This document shows positions 33,953 to 47,130 of a stretch of DNA of 64,000 nucleotides, one piece after another. Numbering within the stretch: the stretch's first letter is position 1; each line of letters opens with the position of its first letter. The notes beneath the pieces are model-generated. The model was not told where the DNA came from, did not search any database, and worked only from the letters and a program-made list of their open reading frames with translations. Source of the stretch: Piezodorus guildinii (Eukaryota; Arthropoda; Insecta; Hemiptera; Pentatomidae). The stretch is taken from assembly GCA_023052935.1 (NCBI GenBank), contig CM041295.1, forward strand, positions 169,624,366 to 169,688,365, given 5' to 3'. The translations under genes and the position numbers were made by a program.

Positions 33953-34280
33953 GCTAGGTTCTTTTAAATAATATGATCCATTTTCACTCAACTCTCCTTT
34001 ATTTCCTTTTTCTTTCTCTCTACGTTTCGGTCTTTGCCATTTTCAAGGGTTCTTTAATCATTTATTCATACTGCATATATATATATAATGAAAACAAGCT
34101 GACAAGGCTAGTTCACCCTATAATAAATATTTTTTTAAATGTGACAAAATATATGTTATAAAAATGCAATATAACGGAATGATGTTAGAACCCTTGAAAA
34201 TGGCAAAACGTAGAGAGAAAGAAAAATTAAATAAAGGAGAGTTGAGTGAAAATGGATCATTTTTTTTAAAATAACCTAGC
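33953..34280. mobile_element. short palindromic PLE-like foldback
   Basis: Arms of about 100 bp (33953-34056 and 34183-34280) are inverted copies. The left arm, read on the minus strand, contains CTTGAAAATGGC and then CCGAAACGTAGAG, like the GAAACGT segment of PLE ends; the right arm has lost six bases there. Confidence 0.7.
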
Positions 34281-34443
34281 AATAGATTTATTTACTCAAA
34301 CAAATAGAAATTATAATAAAAATTAATTTTATATTTTTTCATGCGTTTCTGTTTGTTTTATTTCGAATCGAATAAAAAAGAAATATTCATTTTTGCTTAT
34401 TACAAATTAGCTATATGAATCAAATTTAATATTCTTATATTAG

Positions 34444-34690
34444 AGATGCGGGGTCAGGTGAATATAACACTAGTCTACTATTTTCCGAGACCTGAATCCG
34501 GATTCCGGCTTAGGTAGAATTATTTATTCTGTTATTTCAGCCGTGGAGCAACCCTGGGTTATGGAGATCCTTCTGGGGCACGCCCAGCCTCTATAAAGTG
34601 GGTACCCAAATACTAGGGGGGGCGAGGCTAATGAGCTGTTGGACTACAAATTTATGAGACACCTATGAAGCACAATTTTTTTTTTTGTTC
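34444..34690 (+). mobile_element. tRNA-derived SINE, family B, degenerate
   Basis: Worn head, GGATTCCGGC in place of box B, body TATAAAGTGGGTACCCAAA, poly(T)-rich end. Confidence 0.75.
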
Positions 34691-35152
34691 CTTTCGTTTG
34701 TTTGTTTTTTTTTATTCTTGCTTCTTCACATCCTTGATTGGCACATGACGGTAGGTTTGTTTTATTTGGAATCACCTAAAAAAAGGAAAATATAACCGAG
34801 GAGGCGGGGAATCAGCTGATGCGCTCGATGATAACAGTCATACGTTACATCGTCTCTCAGATTTTTGCTTTTTTCAGTAGGAATTCGCTTGAATTCAGTC
34901 TGGAGAACATCACTAGACCTCAGGAATACTACAGCAGTGAATATTGGAGAAATTTCGGTTAGCAAAGTTAAAATTTACTTTGTACAATCACGAAAAAGTG
35001 AAAGGAGGGTCACTTATCAGCTGATTGCCGCTACCTCGGCAAGCTCGGGCTTGCTTTTCTTTTCCTTATCTTCCTTTTATTTTTTTATTTTTCCTTCTCA
35101 TTCGTATTCCATTATATATTTATTCCTATATATATTTTTTTTTTTTTAATCA

Positions 35153-36474
35153 ATGTGATATTTTCATCAAGTGATGTCCTCGAGAGTTATAAGTAAAAGA
35201 TCTAGATCTGCAGGTTCAAACTCGTCCCCCACAAAACAGAGACCTCGCCGTGATAATAATAAAAAAATGATTCCACCAGCGACTGCTTTAGCTACCTCTT
35301 CAGGATCTGAACCACAGCCCAGCACATCATCACAAGGATTAACTGAAGAATCGCCGTTTTTTACACCGAACCCATTTCAGATCCTTCAAATTGAAAAAGA
35401 AACAATGGAATCTTCTCCTATACCAAAAGAACCACAACCTCCACCAATTTTTGTTAAAAATATTAAGAACTTTCAACTACTGTGTGCGCATTCAAACAAA
35501 TTAACCAATCCTAATAGTTATTATTGGATAAGTAGAACCAGTGATACTAAAATATTCCCGACTACCGCCGAAACCTACAGAAAGATAGTAAAATATCTGA
35601 CTGAGACCAAAGGTGATTTTCATACATATCAGTTATGCCAGGAGAGAGCTTTTAGGGTTGTAATTAGAAACCTACACCCTTCGACACCAGCTGCAGCTAT
35701 CCAAGAAGAACTGACGGAGTTAGGCTATAAAGTGCGACAAGTCACCAACGTCCTAAAAGATAAAATTCCACTACCTCTATTCTTTGTGGACTTGGAGCCA
35801 TCAGCAGGAGTTGAAAAAAATTATGACCTCAATAGATTGTATTATACTAGTTGAAAAACCTTACACTAAGAAAGAGATAGTTCAGTGCCAGAATTGTCAG
35901 GCATATGGTCATACCAGAAGTTATTGTCACCACATACCACGCTGTGAAAAATGCGGTGAACAACATAAGTCAGAAGAATGCACAAGACCAAGATCAACAC
36001 CCGCTGTTTGTGCTCTGTGCCTCAAGGACCACCCGGCTAACTACAAGGGATGTCAAATCTACAAGAACCTCAAAACCAGATACCAAAACTTCAGAACCAG
36101 GATGAAACCGCTGTACCGATTAGAAGTGGAAGACAACCATCAAAAATTATTAATTCCAATGTGACATTTGCCCATTTACTTGGAGGTGGGAACCAGAACA
36201 AAGAGGCCGAGGCCCGGCCGGAACAACGCACACTTCAAAATCCTCATCCCATCAAATCAAACCCATTCCACATCCAGCTATTCCTCAAAATTTACCCAAC
36301 CCTCAAAAACCTCCTCCGCATCAAATTTCTCATATTCCTCCTCCATCAAATGTCTCAGACCTTACAAGTTTGATGACATCCTCCATCACTGAAATCAAAT
36401 CCCTCGTTATGCCGCTAATATCACTACTTACTAATCTTGTATCAAACTTAATCCCTTCCTTAAAAAATCCTTAA
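35153..36474 (+). pseudogene. Jockey ORF1 Gag (JkE), frameshifted
   Basis: The ATG at 35153 is followed by TGA; the next in-frame ATG (35174) starts MSSRVISKRSRSAG. The frame breaks near 35850 (a small deletion between LYYT and VEKPY) and again near 36090. All three zinc knuckles are still readable in the second frame (CQNCQAYGH; CEKCGEQH; CALCLKDH). It ends TAA at 36472-36474. Confidence 0.88.
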
Positions 36475-38991
36475 ATGACTTCACCTCACTCCTTATCCAT
36501 TCTCCTATGTAATGCGAATGGTGTTAGAAATCATACTGACGAACTTACAGCTTTATTGCAAGACAAAAACGTTGACGTAGCACTCATTACTGAAACTTGA
36601 CTAACCACTAAACAGTACTTCAAAATACCGCAATACATGACATACCGTACTGACCACCCAGACGGCAAAGCTCATGCCGGTTCTGCTATCATTGTGCACC
36701 AATCTCTCTCTCATCATTTACTCCCGCTTCCCACCCATGATTTCCTACTAGCCACAGCCATAGTATTCAAAACTTTTTCCTTTCCGGTAACCCTTACATC
36801 AGCTTATTGCCCTCCCAAACATTCCATTTCCAACGCCGAATTTTTATCCTTTCTAAATTTCTTAGGAAATCATTTCATTCTGGGTGCAGACTTAAATGCC
36901 AAGCATCAACAGTGGGGTTCGAGAACCACGAATTCTCGTGGACAAAATTTGCTGTCTGCACTCAACTTCCCGTCATTTCAATCTCCTACCTCCTGATTCC
37001 CCTACCTACTGGCCAACCGATCCTAACCGTAATCCTGACATCCTTGACTTCTTCATTCACTGCGGATTAGGCTCCCTAAACCTTTCTGCAACTCGACTTG
37101 ATGAACTATCCTCAGATCATAGTCCACTGATCCTAAAAGTATCTCTCACTCCAATTCCAAAACCTATCCCACCGTCATTTATCTGAGACCCTGTCAACTG
37201 GAACCTACTTCGCCAAATCCTGACCGATAATATTAACCTCAGAGTGACCCTCAAAACCCCAGAAGGCCTTGACGATTCCGTCTACTCCTTCAGTACCGCC
37301 ATATAGCAAGCTGTCTGGACTGCCTCCTCTCCTAAGCACTCCAATATAACTCCTCACCAAAACCATTTACCTCAACACCTTACAGACCTAATCCGTGCAA
37401 AACGCAGAGCCAGATCATTATGGCAGCACACCCGACACCCAAGAGATCGCCGCTCCTATAACTTCTATTGTAGATAATTGAAGCAGGAGTTGGCGACCTT
37501 CCGTTCCCAGTCTTTTAATTCCTACCTCTCCTCTCTGTCTTCTAGTGATAATTCCCTGTGGAATGTCACGAAGAAGATTTTAAAATCCCATCAAGTTTCC
37601 CATCCTCTCCGGCGTGGTGATGACTCCTTGGCTGCGTCTGATGAAGATAAAGCCGAGGAATTCGCCACATCTCTCTCTAAAGTATTCAATCCTCACCCGG
37701 AATCCCAAAGCAATCATACCGCAGTAGTACAAGACTTCCTTTTGTCACCAATACCTCTTTCCCTACCTCCTAAAGCTATTAATCAATAATAATCATTCTC
37801 TTCCTAAAAACAGGTAAACCTTCCAGCAACACTTCATTCTACAGACCTATTAGCCTACTCCCCATCCACTCAAAAATCTTTGAAAAACTCCTTCTAAAAC
37901 GAATCCTGCCTATATTAGAATCTCAAAATCTTCCTTCACATCAGTTTGGTTTCCGTGCTCATCATTCCACTGTTCAACAAGGACTCCGAGTAGTAGACCA
38001 AATTTCCTCAGCCCTTGAATGCAAAGAGTATTGTTCTGGTGCGTTTCTGGACATAGCGCAAGCTTTTGACCGGGTATGGCACACTGGATTACTCTTCAAG
38101 CTTAAAACACATGTACCCCAGTCTCTATACCTCATTCTACGATCCTATCTCTCAAACCGCTTCTTCCGAGTTCGCTGTGGTGTAGAATTTTTTAAGTTAT
38201 ATCCCATTGAGGCCGGTGTTCCTCAAGGCAGCGTCTTGGGACCCGTCCTCTACATCCTTTACACTGCTGATATTCCTAATCACCCTGACACCTTTCTGGC
38301 AACATTTGCAGATGACACCGCCATCCTTTCATCCAATTCCGATCGTGAAATAGCATCCTTAATCCTTCAAAGACACCTTTGCCTTATCGAGAACTGGTGT
38401 AATGCTTGGCGTATAAAGGCAAACGAAGCCAAATGCAAACAAGTAAACTTCACTCTTTGACGAAAATCCTGTCCACTAGTTTACTTTAATCCCATTCCAA
38501 TTCCTCTTTCAGATACAGTCCGGTATCTTGGCTTACTACTAGACAAAAGATTGACGTGGAACCCATATACAAGACTTAAACGAAAAGAACTCAACAGACG
38601 ATTCGGACAGTTGTACAGACTACTAAACAGAAAATCTAAGCTTACAGTTGACAACAAATTATTACTTTACAAGACAATACTGAAGCCCATCTGGACCTAC
38701 GGACTTGAACTGTGGGGGACAGCTAAACGTTCTAACATCAAACGCATTCAATTCTTTCAATCTAAAGTCCTCCGAACAATAGTAAATTCTCCTTATTATG
38801 TCTCCCACTATACTTTACACCACGACCTTAATGTTCCATTTATTTCAGACCTGATTCCATCCAAATTTTCCAAATTCTACCAGAACCTCATTCATCATCC
38901 TGATACTATAGCACAATCCCTATCCAGCTCCACTCATCCATACAACCCTCCTAGAAGGTTGAAACGGCAGTGGCCCCGAGACATATTGTAA
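36475..38991 (+). pseudogene. Jockey ORF2 endonuclease/RT (JkE), broken
   Basis: Starts directly after the ORF1 stop. A TGA at 36598 interrupts ITETRLT; further frameshifts lie in the endonuclease (near 36960 and 37185). A deletion near 37785 removes the start of the RT domain. The FADD motif (near 38305) and an intact C-terminal frame 38551-38991 ending LKRQWPRDIL remain. Confidence 0.88.
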
Positions 38992-39476
38992 ACATCTATT
39001 CTGGAGTTCTGACACTGGTCTGATTCTCCTCTTATGTGCGGTGTGAATGTGGCTGTGGCGCCCTCACTTAGCTTCCGCTGGCTCACACCAGTGATACGGC
39101 TGAGAGGAAAGCGCTGGGATCCTTTGGACTCTGCTTGTCCTTCCACAAGTGGGGGGACAAGCCCCGTCCGGGGTTCCCGAGCTGATTGTAAATATTGTAC
39201 ATAGGTATGAAAGTGACATGTTTTGTTTATTCATTTGTTAACTTCATTTATTTGTATTTATTTTGTCTACAAATTTTGTTATTGTATACGTTTATTTATT
39301 TTGATTTTATTTTATGTAATTTGACTTTCGTTTTGTTTATATGTAAATATTGTATAAATGAGATCCTGTAGCACTATTATTATTGTCTATTATGACAAAT
39401 TGTAATATATACGAATAAAAAACAAAACAAAATTTCAGCAAACCGATGAGGCAGCTGCATGCAATAGCAACTTGAT

Positions 39477-39841
39477 ATTAAAGAAAGTATTTTAGAAAAG
39501 GTTTGTTTCATACGTTGTTTCTCTTTCTGATTTGATAGTAATTATACATTGCGATAGTATCACAATTATTAGTTTATTATTTCATGGTGTGTGAGACAGA
39601 AACTCATGAAATCCTCCAGTTGGATTTTATTGATACAATTGCAATTATTTTAGTTATGGAATTGAAATGAGGTGTGAATGGTACTGTTCAAACTAACTGT
39701 TTGTTTCCATTTTTAGCACTAGGCATTAGTCTGAAGAATATTTTATTTACTGCTTTTTGAATCAATTTAAACGGAAAATTTATGCCACGCACAGATTTAA
39801 ACAGTTCCTGATGTTTTGCAATATTTAAATATTAATATTAT
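39477..39841 (+). repeat. direct repeat upstream of JkF, left copy
   Basis: About 365 bp, similar (roughly three quarters identical by eye) to 48876-49226; shared blocks include ATTAAAGAAAGTAT, AAATGAGGTGTGAAT and CAGTGCCTGGTGTTTTGCA-like sequence. It ends at the JkF 5' end. Confidence 0.75.
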
Positions 39842-40156
39842 ATCATCAGTTCTGCGCATGCGCATGAGTATAGCGGTCATCTTTCAAATCGGCTCTTGGA
39901 TTCCTTGCTTTTTCAGTTGGATATCACTTCAGAACAGTCTTGAAAACATCACCAGGCTTCAGGATAACAGCAACAGTAAATATTGGAGCAAACAACGGTA
40001 AGTTGGGTTACAATTTACACTGTAAAGTGAATGCAGAGTCACCTCTTCATATCAGCTGAATGCCAATAGCTAGGCAAGGCTGGTCTTGCTTAACTTTTCT
40101 TAAGTTATTTTTTTCCCCCACATCTGGTTATTATTTAATTATTTTCCTTCCATGAA

Positions 40157-41462
40157 ATGCGATATTATCATCAAGTAATGTCCTCCAAAGCTTCAACTAA
40201 AAGATCTAGATCTAGTGGTTCAATCCCGTCTCCTACGATACAAAGACCTCGCCGTGATACTAATAAAAGATTACAAGCAACCCTTTCAGGTACTAATTCA
40301 GAATCTGAACTACGACCTGGCACATCGTCACAAGGGATGACTGACGAATCACCGTTTTTCACCCCAAATCCTTTTCAGATTTTACATAATGAAAAAGATA
40401 ACATGGAATCTGCTCCTATACCTAGTGAACCACGACCCCCTCCAATATTTGTCAAAAATATTAAAAATTTCCAGTTGTTGTGTACACAATTGAACAAAAT
40501 TACCGATTCTACCGGCTACTACTGTATGAGTAGAATTAATGACACCAAAATATCTCCTACTACTGCCGAGACATATAGAAAAATAGTGAAATATCTAACT
40601 GATACCAAAGCGGATTTCCATACCTACCAGCTACGCCAAGAGAGAGCTTTAAGGGTTGTAATCAGAAACTTACACCCCTCGACACCAGTTGAAGCTATTA
40701 AAGAAGAACTAACGGAGGTAGGCTATAAAGTGCGGCAAGTCAGTAATGTCCTAAAGGACAAAATTCCACTACCTCTCTTTTTCGTGGACTTGGAGCTATC
40801 GGAAGGAGTTGAACAAATCTATGACCTCAATAGATTGTACTATACCAGCGTAAGAGTTGAAAAACCTTACATAAAGAAGGAGATAGTTCAGTGCCATAAC
40901 TGTCAAGCATATGGTCATACTAAAAGTTATTGTCATCACATACCTCGATGCGTGAAATGCGGTGAACAGCACAAGTCTGTGGAGTGCAACAAAACCAAAA
41001 TCAACACTAGCTGTATGTGCTCATTGCCTCAAGGACCACCCGACCAACTATAAAGGATGCCAAATCTACAAGGAACTGAGGACCAGGTTTCAAAAACCTC
41101 AAGTACTGGATGAAACAGCAAGGCAAGTAAGAAACAGAAGAGAACCCTCAAAACTTATTGATGCCAATTTATCATTTGCCCACTTACTTGGAGGTGGGAA
41201 TCAAAGAACTGAAGCCGTGGCCCAGCCGGAACTACAGAATGTACCTCAATCCATTCCACATATACCTCTTCCTCAAAATGTAACCAATCCTAAAAATCCT
41301 AATCAACCACAAATCTCTCATATCCCTCCTCCTTCAAATGCCACAGACCTTACCAGTTTGATGACATCCTTTATCTCCGAAATTAAATCCCTTGTTATGC
41401 CCCTAATATCACTCCTTACGAATCTCGTATCAAATCTCATTCCTGCCTTAAGAAAACCATAA
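40157..41462 (+). pseudogene. Jockey ORF1 Gag (JkF), one frameshift
   Basis: MRYYHQVMSSKASTKRSRS from 40157, open to about 41010 with two knuckles (CHNCQAYGH, CVKCGEQHKSVEC). One extra A near 41000 shifts the frame; the third knuckle (CAHCLKDH) and the tail continue in the second frame to TAA at 41460-41462. Confidence 0.88.
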
Positions 41463-44129
41463 ATGACCTCACCTAATTCCTTATATTCAGTCTCCTTTGG
41501 AATGCGAATGGCGTTAGAACTCACACTGACGAACTTACAGCCGTACTGCAAGACAAAAACATTGATGTTGCACTCATTACTGAAACTAGACTAACCACTA
41601 AACAGTACTTTAAAATACCAGGATACACGACGTACCGGACAGACCATACAGATGGCAAAGCCCATGCCGGTACTGCTGTCATAGTCCGCCGATCCCTCAC
41701 CCATCACTTACACCCAATCTCCGCCCACGATTACCTACAAGCAACTTCCATTGTTATCAAAACCTTTTCCTTTCCGCTTATGATCGCATCAGCATACTGC
41801 CCTCCTAAACATCCCATTTCCTCTGCCCAATTTGGATCCTTCCTCAACTCCTTGGGTAATCACTTCATTTTGGGTGCAGACTTAAACGCTAAGAATCAAC
41901 AGTGGGGTTCTAGAACCACCAATTCTCGTGGACGGACGTTGCAGTCTGCACCCAACTCCCGACGCTTTCATCTCCTACCTCCCGATTCTCCTACCTACTG
42001 GCCAACAGATCCTAACCGTAATCCTGACATCCTCGACTTCTTCATCCACAGCGGATTAGGCTCTCTGAATTTTTCCATAGCTCGCCTTGATGAACTATCC
42101 TCTGATCATAGTCCATTGATCCTAAATGTATCCATAACACCTATTCCTAAACCTATCCCACCGTCATTCATTAGAGGCCCTGTCAACTGGAACCTCTTTC
42201 GCGAAATTCTCACCAATGATATTGACCTCAAAGTGATTTTCAAAACCCCAAATGGCCTTGACGACGCCGTATATTCCTTCACAACCGTTATTCAACAAGC
42301 CGCATGGACTGCCTCCTCTCCTAAACACTCCCAAATAATTCCATATAAAAGCCATTTACCACAACACCTGACAGACCTCATCAACAGCAAACGCCGAGCC
42401 AGAACATTATGGCAACGCACCCGCCACCCAGAAGATCGCCGCTCCTATAACTTTTTTTGTAGGAAATTAAAACGGGAGTTGGCGATCTTCCGTTTCCAAT
42501 CTTACAATACCTAGCTCTCCTCTCTCTCGGCTCGTGACAATTCCCTGTGGAATGTCACGAAGAGAATCCTAAAATCCCACACCATTTCTTATCCTCTCCG
42601 GCGCTGTGATAGTTCCTGGGCTGCTTCTGACAAAGATAAGGCCGAGGAATTCGCACAGCACCTTTCCAAAGTTTTTACTCCTCATCCAGAGCTTAATCCA
42701 ACCCATACTGCAGCAGTTGAAGAGTTCCTTACGTCACCAATACCACTCTCCTTACCACTTAAAGCAGTTAATCCCTCTGAGGTCAGATATCTTCTTAAAA
42801 AGCTTCCTCTCCGCAAATCCCCTGGATACGATATCCTTACTCCTCAAATCTTTAGACAACTTCCCCCTAAAGCCATTACATTCCTTACATATCTCTCTCT
42901 ATAACTGTATCCTACGCACTACCTATTTTCCTCTCTTATGGAAACATTCAACTATGATCCTTTTCCTAAAACCGGGCAAAGCTTCTAACAACACGTCATC
43001 TTACAGACCTATCAGCCTACTTCCGATCCTCTCAAAAATTTTCGAAAAGCTCCTACTAAAACGAATCCTAGCCAAATTTCAAAATTTTCCTTCACATCAG
43101 TTCGGATTTCGTCCTCAACATTCCACGGTTCAGCAAGGACTCCGAGTTGTGGACCACATTTCCTCCGCCCTTGAGTGCAAGGAGTATTGTTCGGGGGCCT
43201 TTCTGGACATAGCTCAAGCTTTCGACCGGGTGTGGCACCCGGGATTGCTCTTTAAGCTCAAAATCCATTTACCCCTATCCTTATACCTAGTCCTCCGATC
43301 CTATCTATCAAACTGCTCCTTCCGAGTTCGCTGTGGCTCAGAATTTTCTAAACATTATATTGTTGAGGCTGGTGTTCCTCATGGCAGCGTCTTGGGACCC
43401 GTCCTTTACATCCTCTACACCGCCGATATGCCTACCGATCCCGATACCTTTCTGGCAACATTTGCTGATGATACCGCCATTTTGTCATCCAATACCGATC
43501 CTGAAGAAGCATCGCTTAATTTACAAAAGCACCTTTCCCTTGTCGAAGACTGGTGTAACGCTTGGCGTATTAAGGTGAACGAAAACAAGTGCTCACACGT
43601 CACATTTACTCTTCGACGCAAATCCTGTCCAACCGTTTATTTCAATTCCCTACCGCTTCCTTCCTCTGACACATCTTGGCTTTTTACTAGACAAAAGACT
43701 GACGTGGAACCCACACACAAGACTTAAAAGAAAAGAACTTAACCGCAGATTCGGCCAGTTATACAGACTACTAAACAGAAAATCTCATCTTACAGTTGAC
43801 AACAAATTACTAATATACAAGACAGTACTGAAACCAATATGGACCTACGGACTTGAACTGTGGGGGACAGCTAAACATTCTAACATCAAACGCATCCAAT
43901 CCTTCCAATCCAAAGTCCTCCGAACAATAGTTAATGCTCCTTATTACGTTACCAACTCTACCCTACACCACGACCTTAAAATTCCGTTTATTTTACACCT
44001 GGTACCATCCAAAGTTTCCAAATTTCATAAGAACCTTAGTCATCATCCTAACCCTCTAGCACAATCCCTATCCAGTACCACCCATCCTTACAATCCTCCT
44101 CGAAGATTGAAACGGCAGTGGTCGTGAGA
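41463..44129 (+). pseudogene. Jockey ORF2 endonuclease/RT (JkF), broken
   Basis: A small insertion in the first 15 codons shifts the frame; the endonuclease is then open to a TAG at 42512-42514 (GADLNAKNQQWGS, SDHSP kept). The RT is readable to about 43680 with FADD (near 43465), but GVPQG has become GVPHG. Further shifts follow near 42895 and 43670, and a TGA near 44126 replaces the Arg of the usual WPRD end. Confidence 0.87.
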
Positions 44130-44882
44130 CGTATTGCAAACTTTTAAATTGAAGTTGTGACACTGGTCAGATCCTCTACTCATGTAATGAATGTCTGTGG
44201 CTATTGCGCCCTAGTTCGGCCTCCACTGATTCACACCAGTGATGCGGCTGAGAGCGAGGGTCTAGGATCTCTTGGATTCCGCTTTTTCCTCCACAAGTGG
44301 CGGGAAAAGCCCAGTCTGGGGTCCCTATAGCACTTGTATATTTTGTATATAGTTATGTTTGTTTGAATGATGTATGTTTATTTGCAAACTTTTGTTTATT
44401 TCAATAATAGGTTAATGTTTTGATTTGTTTTGTTTTTATATTTATTATTATTAAATTATATATATATCATTTATTTGTATTTATCTCAGTTATAGGTTGT
44501 TGTTTATTTTTTTATTTTGTACATATATTATATTTTATTTATTTGACTTTATTGTATATTGTATATATTGTGTGAATGGGATCTTATATCACTATTACTA
44601 TTGTTCATATTTTTTTTTTTTTTTTCATTTTTATTCATTGAGCAATATTACAATCTGTCCAATTCAGGACATTTTTAATAGTGATAACGTACAACATTCA
44701 TACTACATTCACACGATATATACAAAACTATAAATTTATATAATAATAATAATAAAATATACATATATACAAAATAAAATCAATAAAAATATATACAATA
44801 GTCACTCATACCTATATACAATTCACAAGCATACAGCACGTGAGTGGAGAATCTAGCCAATGCTAGAACTCCAATATACATG

Positions 44883-47130
44883 TTATAAGAGGTCACGAGG
44901 CCACTGCCGTTTCAACCTTCTAGGTGGGTTGTATGGATGAATGGGGCTGGATAGGGATTGAGCTAGAGGATTAGGATGATGAATGAGATTCTGGTGGAAT
45001 TTGGAAAATTTGGATGGAATCAGGTCTGAAATAAAAGGAACATTAAGGTCGTGGTGCAAGGTATAGTTGGAAACATAATAAGGAGCATTTACTATTGTAC
45101 GGAGGACTTTGGATTGAAAGGATTGAATGCGTTTGATGTGAGTACGTTTAGCTGTCCCCCACAGTTCAAGTCCGTAGGTCCAGATGGGCTTCTGTATTGT
45201 CCTGTAGATTAATAATTTGTTGTCAACTGTAAGTTCAGATTTTCTGTTAAGTAGTCCGTATAACTGTCCGAATCGTCGGTTGAGTTCTTGTCTTTTAAGT
45301 CTTGTATGTGGGTTCCAAGTCAATGTGGGTTTTCAGCTTGAAGAGTAATCCAGTGTGCCATACCCGGTCAAAAGCTTGCGCAATGTCCAGAAACGCACCA
45401 GAACAATACTCTTTGCATTCAAGAGCTGAAGAAATATGGTCTACAACACGGAGCCCCTGTTGAACTGTGGAATGCTGAGGACGGAATCCAAACTGATGGG
45501 AAGGAAGATTTTGAGATTCTAATATGGGTAGGATACGTTTAAGAAGAAGCCTTTCGAAGATTTTTGAGAGGATGGGGAGTAGACTAATAGGCCTGTAGGA
45601 TGAAGTGTTGTTGGAAGGTTTGCCTGGTTTTAGAAAAAGAATGATAGTGGAATGTTTCCATAACAGAGGAAAATAGGTGGTGCGTAGGATGCAGTTGTAA
45701 ATATAAGTAAGGAATATAATAGCTTTCTGCGGAAGTTGTCGAAGGATCTGGGGAGTAAGGAGATCGTGTCCAGGAGATTTACGGAGGGTAAGTTTTTGGT
45801 GAAGATATTTGACCTCAGAGGGATTAATAGCTTTAGGAGGTAGGGAAAGTGGAATTGGTGACATAAGAAAGTCTTGCACTGTTGCGGTGTGATTGGCGTG
45901 GGATTCCGGGTGAGGAGTGAAAACTTTGGAGAGGTGTGTGGCGAATTCCTCGGCTTTATCTTCATCAGACGCAGCCCAGGAGTCATCACCACGTCGGAGA
46001 GGATGGGAAACTTGATGGTATTTTAGGATCTTTTTCGTGACATTCCACAGGGAATTATCACGAGCTGATAGAGAGGAGAGGTAGGAATTAAAGGACTGGG
46101 AACGGAAGGTCGCCAACTCCCTCTTCAATTGTCTACAATAGAAGTTATAGGAGCGGTGATCTGTTGGGTGTCGGGTGCACTGCCATAATGATCTTGCTCG
46201 GCGTTTGGTATGGATGAGGTCTATAATATATTGTGGAAAATGATTTTGGTGAGGATTTATATTGGGGTGTTTAGGAGAAGAGGCAGTCCAGACAGCTTGT
46301 TGGATGGCGGTGGTAAAGGAATAGACGGAATTATCTAGGTCATCTGGGGTTTTGAGGGTTACTCTGAGGTCAATATTATCGGTCAGGATTTGGCGGAAAA
46401 GGTTCCAGTTGACAGGGCCTCGGATGAATGATGGTGGAATGGGTTTTGGAATTGGAGTGAGAGATACTTTTAGGATCAGTGGACTATGGTCTGAGGATAG
46501 TTCATCAAGGCGAGTTACAGAAAAGTTGAGGGAGCCTAATCCGCTGTGGATAAAGAAGTCGAGGATGTCAGGATTGCGGTTAGGATCGGTTGGCCAGTAG
46601 GTAGGGGAGTCAGGAGGCAGGATATTAAAATTTCGGGAGTTGAGTGCAGACAGCAAATTTCGTCCCCGAGAATTCGTGGTTCTGGAACCCCACTGCTGAT
46701 GCTTGGCGTTTAAGTCTGCACCCAGAATGAAACGATTTCCTAAGGAATCCAGGAAGGATACAAATTCGGAATTGGAAATGGAATGTTTAGGAGGGCAGTA
46801 TGCAGATGTGAGGGTTACCGGAAAGGAAAAAGTCTTGATTACTATGGCTGTGGCTTGTAGGAAATCGTAGGTGGGAAGTGGGAGTAAATGATGAGAGAGG
46901 GATTGGTGGACAATGATAGCAGAACCGGCATGGGCTTTGCCGTCTGGGTGGTCAGTACGGTATGTGATGTATTGCGGTATTTTGAAGTACTGTTTAGTCG
47001 TTAGTCTTGTTTCAGTTATAAGTGCAACATCGATTGTTTTGTCTTGCAACAACGCTGTCAGTTCGTCAGTATGATTTCTAACACCATTCGCATTCCAAAG
47101 GAGAATGGATAAGGAGTTAGGTGAATTCAT
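44883..47130 (-). pseudogene. Jockey ORF2 (JkG), catalytic core deleted
   Basis: Open from ATG 47130 to about 45323 with an intact endonuclease and early RT (SYRPISLLPILSKIFE, FLDIAQAFDRVWH). A deletion of roughly 450 bp at about 45322 removes GVPQG and the FADD motif and joins LLFKLKTH to the TWNPHTRL region in another frame; the remaining C-terminus (45323-44883) ends LKRQWPRDLL. The RT must be inactive. Confidence 0.92.

Larger units (their letters stand above)
34811..39432 (+). mobile_element. Jockey LINE, full-length but defective (JkE)
   Basis: 5' end ATCAGCTGATGCGCTCGATG as in JkG. ORF1, TAAATG, ORF2 and a long 3' UTR (38992-39432) with the GC-rich block (near 39140-39180) and an A-rich tail. 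Possible weak target duplication AACCGAGGAGGC / AACCGATGAGGC (34793 and 39441). Confidence 0.9.

Noticed and set aside
36807..37070. Overlapping plus-strand frames in JkE
   Set aside because: Fragments of one broken ORF2 read in shifted frames, not separate genes.
34793..39452. 12-bp target duplication of JkE
   Set aside because: Only one imperfect match (AACCGAGGAGGC / AACCGATGAGGC), with extra bases between it and both element ends; too weak to claim.
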